64,000 nt of DNA from Rhizomys pruinosus (GCA_009823505.1 VZQC01004541.1:446299-510298), one strand, 5' to 3'; shown: positions 30,736 to 43,539, counted from the stretch's first letter. Notes: generated by a model from the letters alone, not told the origin. Translations and numbers: made by a program.

Positions 30736-31289
30736 TGAAGCACAGAGTAACCCCCAACTGGAACTGCTGAGGCAGTGTCAAAGTGCGACCACAATAGTGA
30801 TTCCAGGGTGCAAGGCAATAAATGAAACAGCGAACCTGAGACAACTCTAGTCCCTCATCACCAACCCCTAGAAACACCCTAGAGAAACTGGCTGGCAGGA
30901 AACAGAGTGATCATAGTGCTCAGCATGGTACTGACCGGGTTGCTCCCTACCTGGTTTTTGGAGAACCTTCAGAACAGAAAGGGAAGAATGAATTAGACTT
31001 CCAATATATAACCAAAATTGAAAGCCTGAAACCTGGGCAAGTCAACACTCCACAAACAAGGAGATAAAAATGAAGGCATCTGAAGCCTTCAACACAGTGA
31101 AGGAGCATTTGAGATTCACATCAGAATACAGGCAAGGGGAAACCCGCATGCCAAGGGCACAACAAAGGAACAACATGGAAAAAAGTGCAGAATAATTCCA
31201 CACCAAGGACTACCAACCCTGTAGGAGATTCCTAAGGTGAGATTTCCCTGGAGGTAGCCCAGGACACAGATCTTAGAGGGAAAATCACA

Positions 31290-32247
31290 GACATATTCAA
31301 AGAAACCAAAGAATAAAAGAACAAGTCAGAGAACTGAGGAGAGAGAATTAAAAGCTCAAGAAGGACCTAGAGGGAGAGAATGACAAACTCCAGAAAGAAC
31401 TAGAGGGAGAGAATGAAAAATTCCAGAAGGAAGTGGAAACACATAAAAGATCCCATGCTGAAATAAAAAAGGAAACCAACCAGCAAAGCAAGGAGCTACA
31501 GGAAGAGATTGAGAAGCTCCAAAAGGAAGTGGAAATACTAAAGAAATCACAGGATGAAATGAAAAAGGAAATAGAACACTCATCCAATCAGGAGGAAAGG
31601 AAGGGAAACAGCCTGAGAGGTAGAATGGATGAAGCAGAAAAAAGAATATCAGACCTGGAAGATAACACAGAACAACTAAAAAGCTCAAATAAAGATTATG
31701 AAAAATTTTGAAATATACAAAAGTGGAACAACCAGGAAATGTGGGACACTATGAAAAGATCAAACCTCTGCATCACAGGAATAGAGGAAGGAGAAGAATC
31801 CCAAGAGAATGGTATTGATCAGATCTTCAACAGAATAATAGATGAAAATTTCCCCAAACTAAAAAAAAAGGCAAGCCCATACAAATACAAGAAGCACATA
31901 GAACTCCAAACGGACAAGATCAGAAAAGAAACTCCCTATGCCATATCATAGTTAAAATGCTAGATGCCCAAAACAAAGACAAAATTCTGAAAGCCACAAG
32001 AGAAAAACAAGTTACATATCAGGGGAAACCTATCAGAATTACAACTGACTTCTCAGCGCAAACTATGAAAGCAAGAAGAACGTGTTGCAAAGCATTCCCA
32101 GTGTTAAAGGACTATAGATGCCAACCCGGGTTACTATACCCAGCAAAAATGTCAATTATAATTGAAGAAGAGAGAAAAAGCTTCCATGACCTAAAAAAGA
32201 TGATAGAATATATGTCCAGAAAAATCAACCCTTCAGAGAGTACTTGA
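31290..32247 (+). pseudogene. L1 ORF1 (RNA-binding chaperone), frame-broken
   Basis: Encoded in pieces: a coiled-coil part (31290-31711; Glu/Lys-rich heptads, then RMDEAEKRISDLED), an RRM-like part (31739-31951) and the C-terminal domain (31957-32247, with the ITTDFSAQTMKARR block). A stop and small shifts separate the pieces. Confidence 0.88.
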
Positions 32248-32308
32248 AGCAATTCAAAAGACAGAGGAGAGGATCAACTATCCCCAGTCACCTAGAAAGA
32301 GAAATTAT

Positions 32309-32425
32309 CCTAGCACTTGGGAGGCAGAGGCAGGTGGATCTCTGTGAGTTCAAGGCCAGCCTGGTCTACAGAGTGAGTTCCAGGCCAATTGGGGCTATAG
32401 GGAGAACCTGTCTCAAAAAAGAGAG
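32309..32425 (+). mobile_element. B1 SINE (5'-truncated) nested in L1, with target duplication
   Basis: Flanked by AGAGAAATTAT at 32298-32308 and 32426-32436. Starts CCTAGCACTTGGGAGGC, so the first ~30 bp of B1 are missing. Confidence 0.92.
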
Positions 32426-34214
32426 AGAGAAATTATGAAAAGCATAACTGCAGAAGTAGAAACCTAGAACAAAAAATGCAAGTGGATAATAAAGTGAAAG
32501 GAAGCAACACACATTTTTCAATTATAACCTTAAATATTAATGGACTAAATTCCCCAATCAAAAGACACAGACTGTGAGAATGGATTTGGAAACAGAACCC
32601 ATCTATATGCTGTCTGCAAGAAATCCATCTCACTCTCAAGGACAGGCACCAACTTAAGGTGAAGAGATGGAAAAAATATTCCAACCAAATGGTACCAAAA
32701 AGAAAGCAGGAGTTGCTAATCTAATATCAGATAAAATAGACTTCAAAGTAAAAGAAATCAGAAGACACATGGCTAGGGCCATTACATCTTTATCAAAGGA
32801 ACAATTGACCATGAAGATTTCACAGTCATGGATAAATATGCACCAAATTTTATAAAGGCAATTCTCTAGGACCTCAAGACACAGATTAACCCCAGCACAC
32901 TCCTACTAGGGGACTTCAATACTCCTTTTGGACAGGTCCACCAGACAAAGAATAAACAGAGAGACATCTGAACTTAACAAAACGATACGCAAATGGACCT
33001 CACAGACATCTACCAAATATTCCACTCAAATACCAGAGAATACATTTTCTACTCAGCACCCCACGGAACAATCTCACGAATTGACCACATAATGGGACAC
33101 AGGAAAAACCTCAACAAATACAAATAAATTGAAATAATTTCATGCATTCTATCAGACCACAGTGCAATAAAGCTCAATATCAACACCAGGATAAGCCCTA
33201 CTATCTACAAGGACACATGGAGACTAAAAAAACATACTCCTCAATAATGAATGGGTCAAGGAAGAAATAAAGAAATAAGAGCATTCCTGGAACTGAATGA
33301 CAATGATAATACAACACAACAAAACCTATGGGATACTTTAAAAGCAGTCCTAAGAGGGAAGTTTATAGCCCTGGGTGCCTACATTAGAAAAACAGAAAGA
33401 GCACAAGTGAACAATCTAACACTGTGGATAAAAACACAACAACAAATGAACCCTAAACACAATAGACAGGAAGAGATAACAAAAATCAGAGCAGAAATCA
33501 ATGAAATAGAAACAAGGAAAACAATACAAAAAAAAATCAAGGAGGCTCTTTGAGAAAATAAACAAGATAGACAGACCTCTAGCCCAGTTAACTTAAAAAA
33601 AGAAAAAGCAGGTCCAAATCAATAGAATTTGTGATGAAAGGGGAAATATCAGAACAGACAATGAAAAGATCCAGACAATCATACGGGAATTCTTCAAAAA
33701 CCTATACTCTACTAAGTTTGAAAACCTAGGAGAAATGGATGAATATCTGAAATCCTGGGAATAGCCAAAGCTTAACCAGGAAGAGATCAACAGCTTAAAC
33801 AGACCCATAATATATGGAGAAATTGAAAATGTAATAAGAAACCTCCCAATTAAAAAAAAAAAAGCCCAGGCCCAGATGGTTTCATGGCACAATTCTATAA
33901 AACATTTAAAGAGGACTTGCAACCATTATTACTCAAACTTTTCAGAAGGATAAAAGCAAAGGGAAATCTCCCAAATTTGAAGCCAGCATCACTCTATGAA
34001 GCCAGCATCACTCTAATACTAAAGCCAGGCAAAGATACAACCAAAAAAAAAAGAGAACTATAGATCAATCTCATTAATGAACACAGACGCAAAAATTCTC
34101 AACAAAATACTTGCAAACTGCATACAGACCCACATCAAAAAGATCATCCATCATGACCAAGTTGGATTCATATCAGAGATGCAGGGATGGTTCAACACAC
34201 AAAAATCAATAAAT

Positions 34215-34475
34215 AGGGGCTGGAGAGATGGCCTAGCGGTTAAGAGCGCTGACCGCTCTTACAGAGGACCCGGGTTCGATCCCCAGCACCCACATGGCGG
34301 CTGAGAACCGTCTGAAGCTCCAATTCCAGGAGAACTCCAGTTCCAGGGGAATCCGAGACCCTCTTCTGAACTCCGCGGCGTTGCACGACACGAGTGCACA
34401 GACTTGCATGCAGACAGTACATTCATACACATACAGAAATAAATAAAATAAAATAAAACTTAAAAAAATTTTTTT
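34215..34475 (+). mobile_element. B2-type SINE nested in L1
   Basis: Complete B2 ('gctggagagatggcctagc', GGGTTCGATCCCCAG) flanked by AAATCAATAAATA on both sides (about 34202-34214 and 34476-34488). Confidence 0.93.
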
Positions 34476-36025
34476 AAATCAATAAATATCATAAATCACA
34501 TAAGTGGACTAAAAGACAAAAACTACATGATCATCTCAATTGATGCAGAAAAAGCCTTTGCCAAAATCCAGCATCCCTTCCTGCTTAAAGTCCTAGAGGG
34601 AATTGGATGCTTAAAGTCCTAGAGGAAATTGGATTGGAGGGATCATTCCTCAATGTAATCAAAGCCATATACAGGAAATCCACAGCCAACATCATCCTAA
34701 ATGGATAAAAGACAGAAGCATTCCCCTTAAACATAGGAACTTGGCAAGGATGCTCGCTGTCACCACTCTTCTTCAAGTGCTTGAAACACTTGCTAGGGCA
34801 ATAAGGCAAGAAAAGGAAATTAAAAGAGTACTAATTGGAAAAGAGGAAGTCAAGCTATCCCTTTTTGATATGATAGTTTACCTAAGGGAAGCTAAAAACT
34901 CCACCAGAAAACTCCTAGAAATGACTAAGAGTTTCAGTAAAGTGGCAGCATACAAAATTAACCTAGGAAAATCAGTAGCTTTTCTTTACACCAACAACAA
35001 GCAGCTGAATACAAGGAGATCTTCACACTCACAATAGCATCGAAAATAATAAAATACCTAGGAATAAACCTAACCAAAGACACCGAAGATCTCTACAACA
35101 AAAATTTTAAAACCCTGAAGAAGGAAACTGAAGAAGACATCAGAATATGGAAAGACATCCCATGCTCATGGATTGGAAAAATTAATATAGTAAAAATGTC
35201 CATTCTATCCAAACTCTTGTACAGATTTAATGAAATCCCAATTAAAATCCCCAAGAGTTTCTTCACAGGCTTGGAAAAAAAGTCCTTAATTTCATATGTA
35301 AAAACAAAAGACCCTAAATAGCCAAAGCAACCCTGAGCAAAAAGAGGAATACAGGGGGCGGATCTTCATACCAGACTTCAAACTATATTACAGGGCTATA
35401 GTCATAAAAACAGCTTGGTAGTGGCACAAAACCAGACCTGTTGACCAATGGAACAAAACTGAAGATCCAAACTTGAGCACACACAATTTCAGCCACCTCA
35501 TATTTGACAAGGGGGCCAAGAAGACACATTGGAGAAAAGATAGCATCTTCAGAAAGTGCTGTTGGCAAAACTGGATCACCACTTGTAGAAGAATGAAATT
35601 AAATCCCTCTTGCCCTGTACAAAAGTCAACTCCAGATGGATTAAAGACCTCAACTTGAAACCCCAAACTCTGAAGGCAATAGAAGAAAAAGTTGACAGCA
35701 GCCTACAAGACAGGAATAGGAAAAGACTTTCTAAATCAGACAGCAGCTGCACAGGAAATAAGGTGAACAATTGACAAATGGGACCTCATTAAACTCAAAA
35801 GCTTCTGTACAGCAAAAGAAACAGTCAAGGAAGTGAAGAGAAAACCCACAGAGTGGAAAGAAACCTTCACTGCTTATACATCTGACAAAGCATTGATTTC
35901 CAGAATATATAAACTACTCAAAAAACAAAGAAGAAAGAAAACAAAATGACTCACTCAAAAGATGGAGTAAAGAGCTGAACAGAGATTTCACAAGTGAGGA
36001 AATAGAGATGCCTGAGAAATATCTT

Positions 36026-36169
36026 TTTTTGTATTTTGATACAGGGTCTCCTTTAGTCCCAGCTGGCCTGGAACTCACTCTGTAGACCAGGCTGGCCTTG
36101 AACTCATGGAGATCTTCCTGCCTCTGCCTCCCAAGTGCTAGAATTAAAGGCATGTGGCACCATACCCGG
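36026..36169 (-). mobile_element. B1 SINE nested in L1, with 17-bp target duplication
   Basis: Minus-strand B1 flanked by TGCCTGAGAAATATCTT at 36009-36025 and 36170-36186. Confidence 0.95.
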
Positions 36170-36312
36170 TGCCTGAGAAATATCTTAAAAAGTGTTCAAC
36201 ATCATTAATAATTAAGGAAATGCAAATTAAAACCTCTTTAAGATACCATCTCACTCCAATAAGACTGGCTAGGATCAAGAAAATAAATGATACCAAGTGC
36301 TGGAGAGGTTTC

Positions 36313-37370
36313 CCAGAGGAGCTATCTCCCCATCCTGAGACCATGTTTCTAATAGGAAGCAGCTGTCAATCAAAACTTCTATCCCCCGCCAAAATGCTCA
36401 ACAGTAAGAGTAAAGACCATTTGGGACCAAAATTCTACCATTTCTGGAAGAATTTGAACAGGGTATGTTTTCGAGGGAAGTAATAGGAAACAAGGGGTGA
36501 GCACAAGCAAATAAATTGATAAACATGGTAATAGTCTACCATTGGCTGTAAACAAAGTGGCTATTTATCAGCAGCAAAAGAGTCATCTCACAGTGTGGTT
36601 TTTGAAATGCCTAATGAATCCAGCTGAGAGCAACTGGACACGCTGGTGGCCAGATACTTAAAAGGCCATTTTCAACAAGCTTCAGAAGGATTACGATGTC
36701 CTGAGAAGCCAGCACTGAAGAGAGGGCACATTCTGTGAACTGCATCAACACTGACCACAGGCTTCCTCCCAGGGCTGCCAAGGGCATGGGTGGGGCTCTG
36801 GGGAGCAGCACTCAGGTTGCCCCAGTGTGGAGAGCACAGGAAGTTATTTGGTGCGCAAGTGTGTACGTTTGAGTACTACATGTGCACATAGGCAAGGGAG
36901 TGTACTCGTACATGTATATCTGTTTACAGCATGAATGAGATATGATAAAGAAGCATTAATTCAGCTTTTGTGGAATTTAGCTTGCAATTTCAAGAGAAGA
37001 GAAGAGTCAAGTGTGGCGGCACACAGCTGTAATCCCAGCACGCAGGAGGCTGAGGCAGGAGAATTGCAAGTTTGTCACAGCTAAACCAAAGGGGGCAGGG
37101 AAGGATGCAAGGCCCTTTCCGTATTAATGCTGGGGAGGTTGGTTAAAATCTAAAAGAAGAGAGAAAGAACATGGGTTCCTACCTCTATGCAAAATTCCCT
37201 TCCAAATGGCCTAAGGGCTTAACAATAACATAAACATTTATAGAGAGCTTTAAACATTAAGGACGAGAGCATCCTCTGAGCACCAGCTGAGGACTGCTTT
37301 CTTAAATCCCTAGGATCACACTCAGAGGGAGAGGATGGCTCATTCTGGAGCATTCACATTCATCAAGTGG
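36313..37370. other. No gene seen
   Basis: Unique-looking DNA. A short B1-like piece (about 37008-37075, AGCTGTAATCCCAGCACGC) is the only repeat I recognise. Confidence 0.45.
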
Positions 37371-37660
37371 CATAAACAAATGGAAGGCACAGGGCATCAA
37401 CTGGGAGAAGACATTTGCAGTACACTTGGCTGACAAGGGATTAGTGTCCAGAATGTATAAATAACTCCACCAAATCAGTAAGAAACCAACTAATCACTCG
37501 TGGTAAAAATGGGCATCAGGTTTGAGTGGAAGCAGGAGTGCAGCCTGTCTCAGCGGCATCCAGCATCCAAGTGGATGCAAAATAAGATTAGCATTTAAAC
37601 ATGTTTGCTAAACTGTTCCTGACCCAGAAATATGAATCACCAATGAGGGTATTGAGGCTG
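37371..37660 (+). mobile_element. Old L1 fragment (ORF2 3' region)
   Basis: 'gggagaagacatttgcagta' and 'gggattagtgtccagaatgt' match the C-terminal part of mammalian L1 ORF2. More diverged than the other L1 copies. Confidence 0.7.
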
Positions 37661-37827
37661 AGCCCAGGAGCAAACTGAGCAGTCTGGATCTTTCCAAGAG
37701 CTGCAGGGCATGTAAGTGATGTGGGGGCCTGTGACCCTGCAGTCAGCTGTGACTCTCGAGACCTGGGTCCTTACCAACAGCTTCTAGAGTTTTCCTATCC
37801 CAGGACCAGTTCAAAAAGACAAAAATG

Positions 37828-37990
37828 AATGCCGGGCATGGTGGTGCACGCCTTTAATCCCAGCACTCTGGAGGCAGAGGCAGGTGGATCTCTGAATTCA
37901 AGGCCAACCTGGTGTACAGAGTGAGTTTCAGGCCAGCTGGGGATACGAGAAGACCCTGTCTCAAAAAAAAAAAAAAAAGACAAAAAAAAG
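37828..37990 (+). mobile_element. B1 SINE
   Basis: GCCGGGCATGGTGGTGCACG head, 'tttaatcccagcactctgg', long A tail. Confidence 0.93.
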
Positions 37991-38539
37991 GACAAAAATG
38001 AAAATGGCACCCAAGGGTACTCGACAGCGAGCAGCCTGCTCACCTGCAGAAGCCTCGGTGGAGCGCCCTCCCTGGGCTACATAAGAGTGTTCGTTCACTG
38101 GGACAATTTTATTAATTTTGCAAAATGACCCAAATCTCTGGCAACAGGAGATTAGGACACAGATTGTGCTGCATTCAGACCTCAGCATGTAGTCAACTTG
38201 AGGGGTTCTCTGGGACTTCCTGTAGGGTGAGAACAGGAACCCTCCCATGCTATCTGAAGCAGTGTCTTCCCAAGTAGATTTGCTGAGTGGAAACACTATT
38301 TTCAAAGGTTGCGGAAGACACAGAACGGTGTGGAAGAGGGGCGCAGTCGGGAGGAGGGGCACAGTCAGGAGGAGGGGCGCAGTCCAGAGGAGGGGTGCAG
38401 TCCGGAGGGTCTCACCTTCGTGCAGCAGGTGTCTCTTGCTGTTCCCGCCCACACCATCTCTGTCTACCAGATAGGAATACATGATGAGACCGGTGCTCCA
38501 CACCATGCTGATGCTTCTCCTTCACTGCCTGTGATGATC
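37991..38539. other. No gene seen apart from a short minisatellite
   Basis: Unique DNA with the GC-rich tandem repeat at 38334-38408. Confidence 0.4.
38334..38408 (+). repeat. 18-19-bp GC-rich minisatellite, about four copies
   Basis: Units of GGAGGAGGGGCGCAGTC type, with C/T and G/A changes at CpG positions. Confidence 0.9.
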
Positions 38540-38820
38540 CATTGCCACTGCCAACTTAAATGAATTTGGAATCACCTACAAGACACACCTCTGGGCACAT
38601 CTTGCAAGGGTGTTTCCAGGGAGGTGTGAGGTAGGACGGCCCCTGCTGAATGTGGGTGGCAGCATCCAATGGGCTGGACTGAATACAAAGGAGACCCAGT
38701 GTGACCAGTCACCTCCAGCCCCATGACTTCCTGACACGGTGGACTGCGCACTCCAACCTCCCTCCTTTAAAGCTGCTTTTTCCGGGTATTTTGTCACAGG
38801 AGTGGACAGTCTAGCAAACC
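38540..38820 (+). mobile_element. ORR1-type MaLR LTR
   Basis: 'gaatttggaatcacctacaa', 'gacacacctctgggcacatc', 'gctgaatgtgggtggcag', GGGTATTTTGTCACAGGAGTG: the order of an ORR1 LTR, with the first bases lost or diverged. Confidence 0.85.
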
Positions 38821-39427
38821 CACCACAATGCCAGTGGATTCAGCTTACAACGCTTGTCCAGCCATCCCAGCGAGGAGGTGGGGTGGCTTCTGACCTTGCT
38901 GGACTGTCACCCAGCAGAGGTAGGTCAGCACGGCCAGGGTGTTAAGGGGATACCATCCAGTACAGCTCCTCTATGTTCTGTTGGCCTTCTGTGGGGCTCT
39001 CACAGAGAGCATAGAACCAAGCTTGGCCTCACGATGGAGCCTCTGCCTTGCACGTGGACCATCTTATCGTTGGCCAGCTATGATTTAGAGGGCAACGAAG
39101 TAGTGTTATGGTTCAAACCTGAAATGCCCCACAGGCTCAGGTGTGGACCCCAGTTGATGGCACTGTTGGGCAAATTGTACAGCCTCTGAGGCTGGATACA
39201 TCACTAGGGGAGGCTCTGAAGGTTAGCCCAGGACCCCTGTCTTATCCCCACTTCCTGTCTCCCTGTCACACAGTGCCATCACCAGGATATTCTACTCAAG
39301 GATATGGGTCCAAGAAATAGGGAACTTGAAGCTCTCGAACTCCTCAGAGTTTGAGTCAAAACATGTCATTCCACCTTCATGTTTTTGCCGAATACTGTGA
39401 TCACAGCAACACAAAAATCCCCTCCAC
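38821..39427. other. No gene seen
   Basis: Unique DNA; short open frames only. Confidence 0.4.
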
Positions 39428-39672
39428 AGGGGCTGGAGAGATGGCTGAGCGGTTAAGAGCACTGACTGCTCTTGCAGAGGACCTGAGTTTGATTCCCAGC
39501 ACCCACATGGCAGGTGATGACCATCTCTAACTCCAGTTCCAGGGGATCTGATGCCCTCCATACCCTCCCACTCCACAAGCACTGTATGACATGCACAGTT
39601 ACACATATTTGGGCAATACACTCATACACATACAATAAAAATAAATACTTTTATTATAAATAAATCAATAAA
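39428..39672 (+). mobile_element. B2-type SINE
   Basis: GGGGCTGGAGAGATGGCTGA head, 'ttgattcccagcacccaca', tail AATAAAAATAAATAC. Confidence 0.93.
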
Positions 39673-40064
39673 TCCCCCACACAGCAGTGCCCACTCATGG
39701 CTGCAGAGCATTAAGGCTGTTTGCTCTCTTCCACATGCTTGGAGCCAGATGGACACTTGGGCTGGGGGCGGCAGAACTGAGTCTCCCATGTTTCTGGGAA
39801 AGAAATCATCTACAGCTATCCCAGCCCACTGCTGGACCCATGGGCATCACTAGGCCCAGGATTCTCATGCCGGGTCCTCCCAAGGGTCTCAGACACCTTG
39901 GAGTCTGTCCTTGTTCTCAAGTCCCTCTGTGTCTCCTCAGTGAATGGAGTGGACACCGCTGGAAACAGCCAGCACTGGTGCCCCAGGACAGTGCAATCAC
40001 TTAAACCCCTACACAGAAGCATGCCCTCTCTGGATCATTTTGCTTCCAGTGTACTGTGTGTGTT

Positions 40065-40112
<48 letters not shown>

Positions 40113-40739
40113 CACATGAGGGAATGCACCTGCAGGTGTAGGTTCAAATGTACATACATGTATGCATGTGGAGCTCAGGAATCAGCCCTACATGTTGCAT
40201 CTCAGACACTCTCTGCCTTGTTTTATAAGACAGAGTCTCTCACTTGGACTGGATCTCATCTTTTAAGCGAGGCTGGCTGGCCAGGAGGCCCCAGCGATTC
40301 ACCTACCTGCCTCCTCAGCACTGAGATTATATGTTCAGAGCCCAGCTTTTTTCACATGGGTCCTGGGGACCAAGCACAAGTCCTCACTAATGGCAGCAGT
40401 TCACTGACTTCAGTCTCTCCTAGCTGATAACTGTCAGAGCCGGACTCTGTCCCCAGAGGCTGGGACGCAGCCCATGCCATGGACACTCAGATTGGACAAA
40501 GCTTTCTGTGACTTCCTAAAAATCAACTGATATCCTTTCAGAGAGGGAAAAAATATTGAGTGCTGATACCTGCAATAATGAAACCAGCAAATTACACAAA
40601 TTGCCTCCGGATGGCGGCTTGACAAACACCCCTCGGGAGAGCACAGAAATGCCACAGCCAAACTCACAGTAAACATTCTCCCAAGACAGATTGGAAATCA
40701 CTTTGGGGTGAAGCCTAAGATGTACAGGCATCAAAATGA
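39673..40739. other. No gene seen; includes (TG)n and a faint SINE remnant
   Basis: Unique DNA. A possible old minus-strand SINE lies at about 40205-40345 (AAGACAGAGTCTCTCACTTG). Confidence 0.35.
40064..40112 (+). repeat. (TG)n microsatellite
   Basis: About 22 TG units, potentially Z-DNA forming. Confidence 0.95.
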
Positions 40740-40960
40740 CAGCAGATGCTATTGGGATTACACGTTCGTGAGCTAATTCTCATATAACATTAGAGTGTGA
40801 GGCCCCGCACAGCACCACACATTTTTGTCATTAGCAATTATCTTGCAGCGCATCTCCATCTATCCTCTATACTCCAAGCCACGTTTGCTGCTTCATAAGA
40901 TGCTGTGTAAGGGAAATTGGCCCTTTAAGAAAACAACTTGAGGGAAGCTTATCTTCTTTT
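40740..40960. other. Possible conserved non-coding element
   Basis: AT-balanced, repeat-free stretch with homeodomain-like cores ('gtcattagcaattatcttgc', GAGCTAATTCTCATATAACA). The regulatory role is a guess from composition only. Confidence 0.25.
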
Positions 40961-41599
40961 AAAGCCTTTCTGTGGCAGGTTGAGACTGCAGAGGAGACGG
41001 GGCTGGGAAACTATATGAAGGATAAGAAAGTCTAGAGGCCCCAGAAAGCTGGTGGGAAGGAAGATGCATGGGCCATTATCCCCCACGCACAGCATCCTGT
41101 GCCTGCCCAGAAGGATGCCTTAGGTGCCCTCAAAGCCAGCAAGCTACAAGGAGATCCTGTCCAATCTCGGTGCTCGGCCTCAAGGCTGCCCTCTGCTGGC
41201 CAGAGACTCCAAGCACCGAGAAGAAGGGAAAACAGTGAGAAAGAGGCTGACAGAGACAGGGCTGCACCTGGAGCTGGCACTCTGTTGCCCCCATGACTTC
41301 TCATCAGCATGGCTTGGGGACAGGCACTGTGACTAGGCCTGGGAGAAAGCACTTGGCTGCCAAGGCCGGGCTGGGTGGGGACAGCCGTCCAGAGGCTTTG
41401 TCATGGTGCTGCTGCCTGGGGCTGATGGGATTGCTAGATTGCATTCCTAGGGGTGGTCTGACTTGCTGTGTAGTAGATCTGAAACTGGCCTAACCTACAG
41501 GGGCCTGAAGAGCTTGGCTCCTTCAGGCTGAACAGGGTAGACATGGGGAAAGTCCTGAGACCTTACAAGGATCACTTCACATCTTCAAACGAGTCCTTA
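40961..41599. other. No gene seen
   Basis: GC-richer unique DNA; frames of up to 106 codons without domains. Confidence 0.4.
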
Positions 41600-41800
41600 A
41601 TTAATGTGACAAGACCCAGGCCACTGTGCCCCACCATTCCCTCGGTGTGATGTGACCTGCTGTCTGGAACTCCCGCCACTGTGATTTCCTGGAAGTGATG
41701 GATTGCCACTTGAAATTGAGAGTCAGAATAAACCCGTTCTCCTTAAGTTGCTTCTTGTCCACGTATTTTATCACCGCAACAATGAGGAAGCTAGTACAGA
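41600..41800 (+). mobile_element. MaLR-type LTR fragment, 3' part
   Basis: AATAAACCCGTTCTCCTTAA, 'gttgcttcttgtccacgtat' and TTTATCACCGCAACAATGAG match the 3' end of MT/ORR1 LTRs. Confidence 0.7.
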
Positions 41801-42114
41801 AAGAAATTCGGCAAGCGGCCTAGGCCGGCCTCAAGTTCCCAGTCCTTCTGCCTCGCCTGCCTGAGGACGGGGATCGCAGGAGTGTAGCAACACCCCAGCT
41901 ATGGCCTTACTCTGATCTTTTCTTCTCATTTATTGTCTTCACCATGGAAAGTCTTGGGGCTGTCCACTCCTCACTGTGTCTGGCTTGACGTAGTCAGGCG
42001 GCTCTATCACTTCGTCCCCTTCCATTCTGGCCATAGACCTGGTACTTAAACCTATTGACACATTGTTGAAGTCAGTTTGCTAATTTTTAAGATTTTTTTG
42101 TCTTGCTTTTCCTA

Positions 42115-42520
42115 AATGTTTTATTATTTTTATTTTTGTATAGGGGTGTATTGCCTGCATGTGTGTAAGTGCACCTATGTCATGCAGTGTTCTTGGTAGT
42201 CAGAAGATGGTGTTGGGGCCCTTGAAACAAGAGTTACCAATGGTTGTTAGTTGCCTAGAAACTCACTGTTTAGACCAGGATGGCCTCTGTCTCACTGAGA
42301 TCCACTTGCCTCTGCCTCCCGAGTACTAGGATTAAAGGCATGCACCATTGTGTCCAGCTGCTTTACTAAGATTTTACTGAGGAATTTTGTTTTGTTTTGT
42401 CTTACTTCGGCTTGAGACAGGGCTCGCTATGTAGTCCAGGCTAACCATGAAATTGTGATCCTCCTGTGTCAGTCTCCCAAATGCTAGGATTAGTGATCTA
42501 CCCTACTATGTCCAGCAAAA
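42115..42520 (-). mobile_element. Cluster of old minus-strand SINE fragments (B3, then two B1)
   Basis: B3-like tail at 42115-42240 ('gtgcacctatgtcatgcagt'); B1 pieces at about 42243-42360 ('tgcctctgcctcccgagtac') and 42400-42520 (TTGAGACAGGGCTCGCTATG). Confidence 0.65.
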
Positions 42521-43007
42521 TAAATGTACTTTCTGTCTCTCATGTCAACCAGCACTAATTATCTGGTGACAGATGAAACTTGAGTGTGGACCTTACCTTT
42601 AGCTGTGAGCCCTGCACCACTGCATCCTCCGACCTCAGCACTGCCTGCTGCACATCCCAGCAGCACAGCATCTGGGGTTCCAGTTTGGAGAGCAGCTCTT
42701 TTAAGCTAAGTTGGGGCTCTTATCTGTGAATGGAGGTTGCTGAGACCAGAGTCTGCAAGTCCTGCATTATTTACACCATGCCCTACAGACTGCAGGTTTC
42801 TTTAATTACACTTTTCAAAGTTCCATGTGCTTTGTTCACTGCTGTGGGAAGGATTTTACCCCAATGTTACAAGAGAGAGAGCCCTGCTGAAATATCCGAG
42901 ACTTCTCTTATTGGTTGAGAACCTCCTCAAGAAAGTGATGCTTGTGTGGGTTTATTATGTTTTATTTTGCTTTATTTGATTAGTAATGGGGCTAAAGACA
43001 TGGGGCA
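42521..43007. other. No gene seen
   Basis: A 62-codon frame at 42730-42918 has no recognised domain. Confidence 0.35.
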
Positions 43008-43195
43008 GAAGCTAGAGAGATAGATCAGTGGTTAAGAGCACTGGCAGCTCTTACAGAGGACCCGGATTCAGTTCTCACACCCACATGGCCACTAATAGCT
43101 GCCCATAACTCCAGTTCCAGAGGAATCCAACACCTTCTTCTCATGCCCCCCCAACTGCACAGCATTGATGCACTCATACACATAAAAAATTAAAA
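43008..43195 (+). mobile_element. B2-type SINE
   Basis: 'agagagatagatcagtggtt' head, 'aactccagttccagaggaat', AAAATTAAAATAAG tail. Confidence 0.85.
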
Positions 43196-43350
43196 TAAGC
43201 CTGGTGTGGTGGTGCACACCTTTAATCCTAGCACTTGGGAGGCAGAGGCAGGCGGATCTTTGTGAGTTCAAGGCCAGTCTGGTCTACAGAGCGAGTTCCA
43301 GGCCAGCTGGGGCTACAGGGAGACCCTGTCTCGAAAAGACCAAAAAAAAC
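43196..43350 (+). mobile_element. B1 SINE, left arm of an inverted pair
   Basis: AAGCCTGGTGTGGTGGTGCA to GTCTCGAAAAGACC, then A-rich tail. Confidence 0.93.
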
Positions 43351-43365
43351 CCCTTATTATTTTAA

Positions 43366-43519
43366 TTTTTTTTTTGTCTTTTCAGCACAGGGTCTCCCTG
43401 TAGCCCCAGCTGGCCTGGAACTCACTCTGTAGACCAGGCTGGCCTTGAACTCACAAAGATCCGCCTGCCTCTGCCTCCCAAGTGCTAGGATTAAAGGTGT
43501 GTGCCACCACAGCCAGCAT
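43366..43519 (-). mobile_element. B1 SINE, right arm of an inverted pair
   Basis: TTTTTTTGTCTTTTCAGCAC to GTGTGCCACCACAGCCAGC. The two B1s sit tail-to-tail about 15-20 bp apart. Confidence 0.93.
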
Positions 43520-43539
43520 TAAAGTATTTTTAAAAGACA

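Larger units (their letters stand above)
30950..36312 (+). mobile_element. Near full-length L1 LINE with nested SINEs, 3' end lost
   Basis: Order: possible 5' region, ORF1 (about 31290-32247), ORF2 (about 32500 onward), interrupted by three SINEs. It stops at about 36312 in the C-terminal part of ORF2 with no 3' UTR or poly-A tail. Confidence 0.9.
32500..36312 (+). pseudogene. L1 ORF2 (endonuclease and reverse transcriptase), broken
   Basis: Endonuclease-region sequence spans about 32510-33250 and reverse transcriptase about 33550-35000, with C-terminal sequence to 36312. At 34855-34885 the frame reads [11 protein letters not shown]: two codons are missing from the FADD catalytic motif. Numerous stops and frameshifts. 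Confidence 0.9.

Noticed and set aside
30950..36312. Active, retrotransposition-competent L1
   Set aside because: ORF1 and ORF2 are broken by stops and frameshifts, the reverse-transcriptase FADD motif is missing residues, three SINEs interrupt it and the 3' end is absent.
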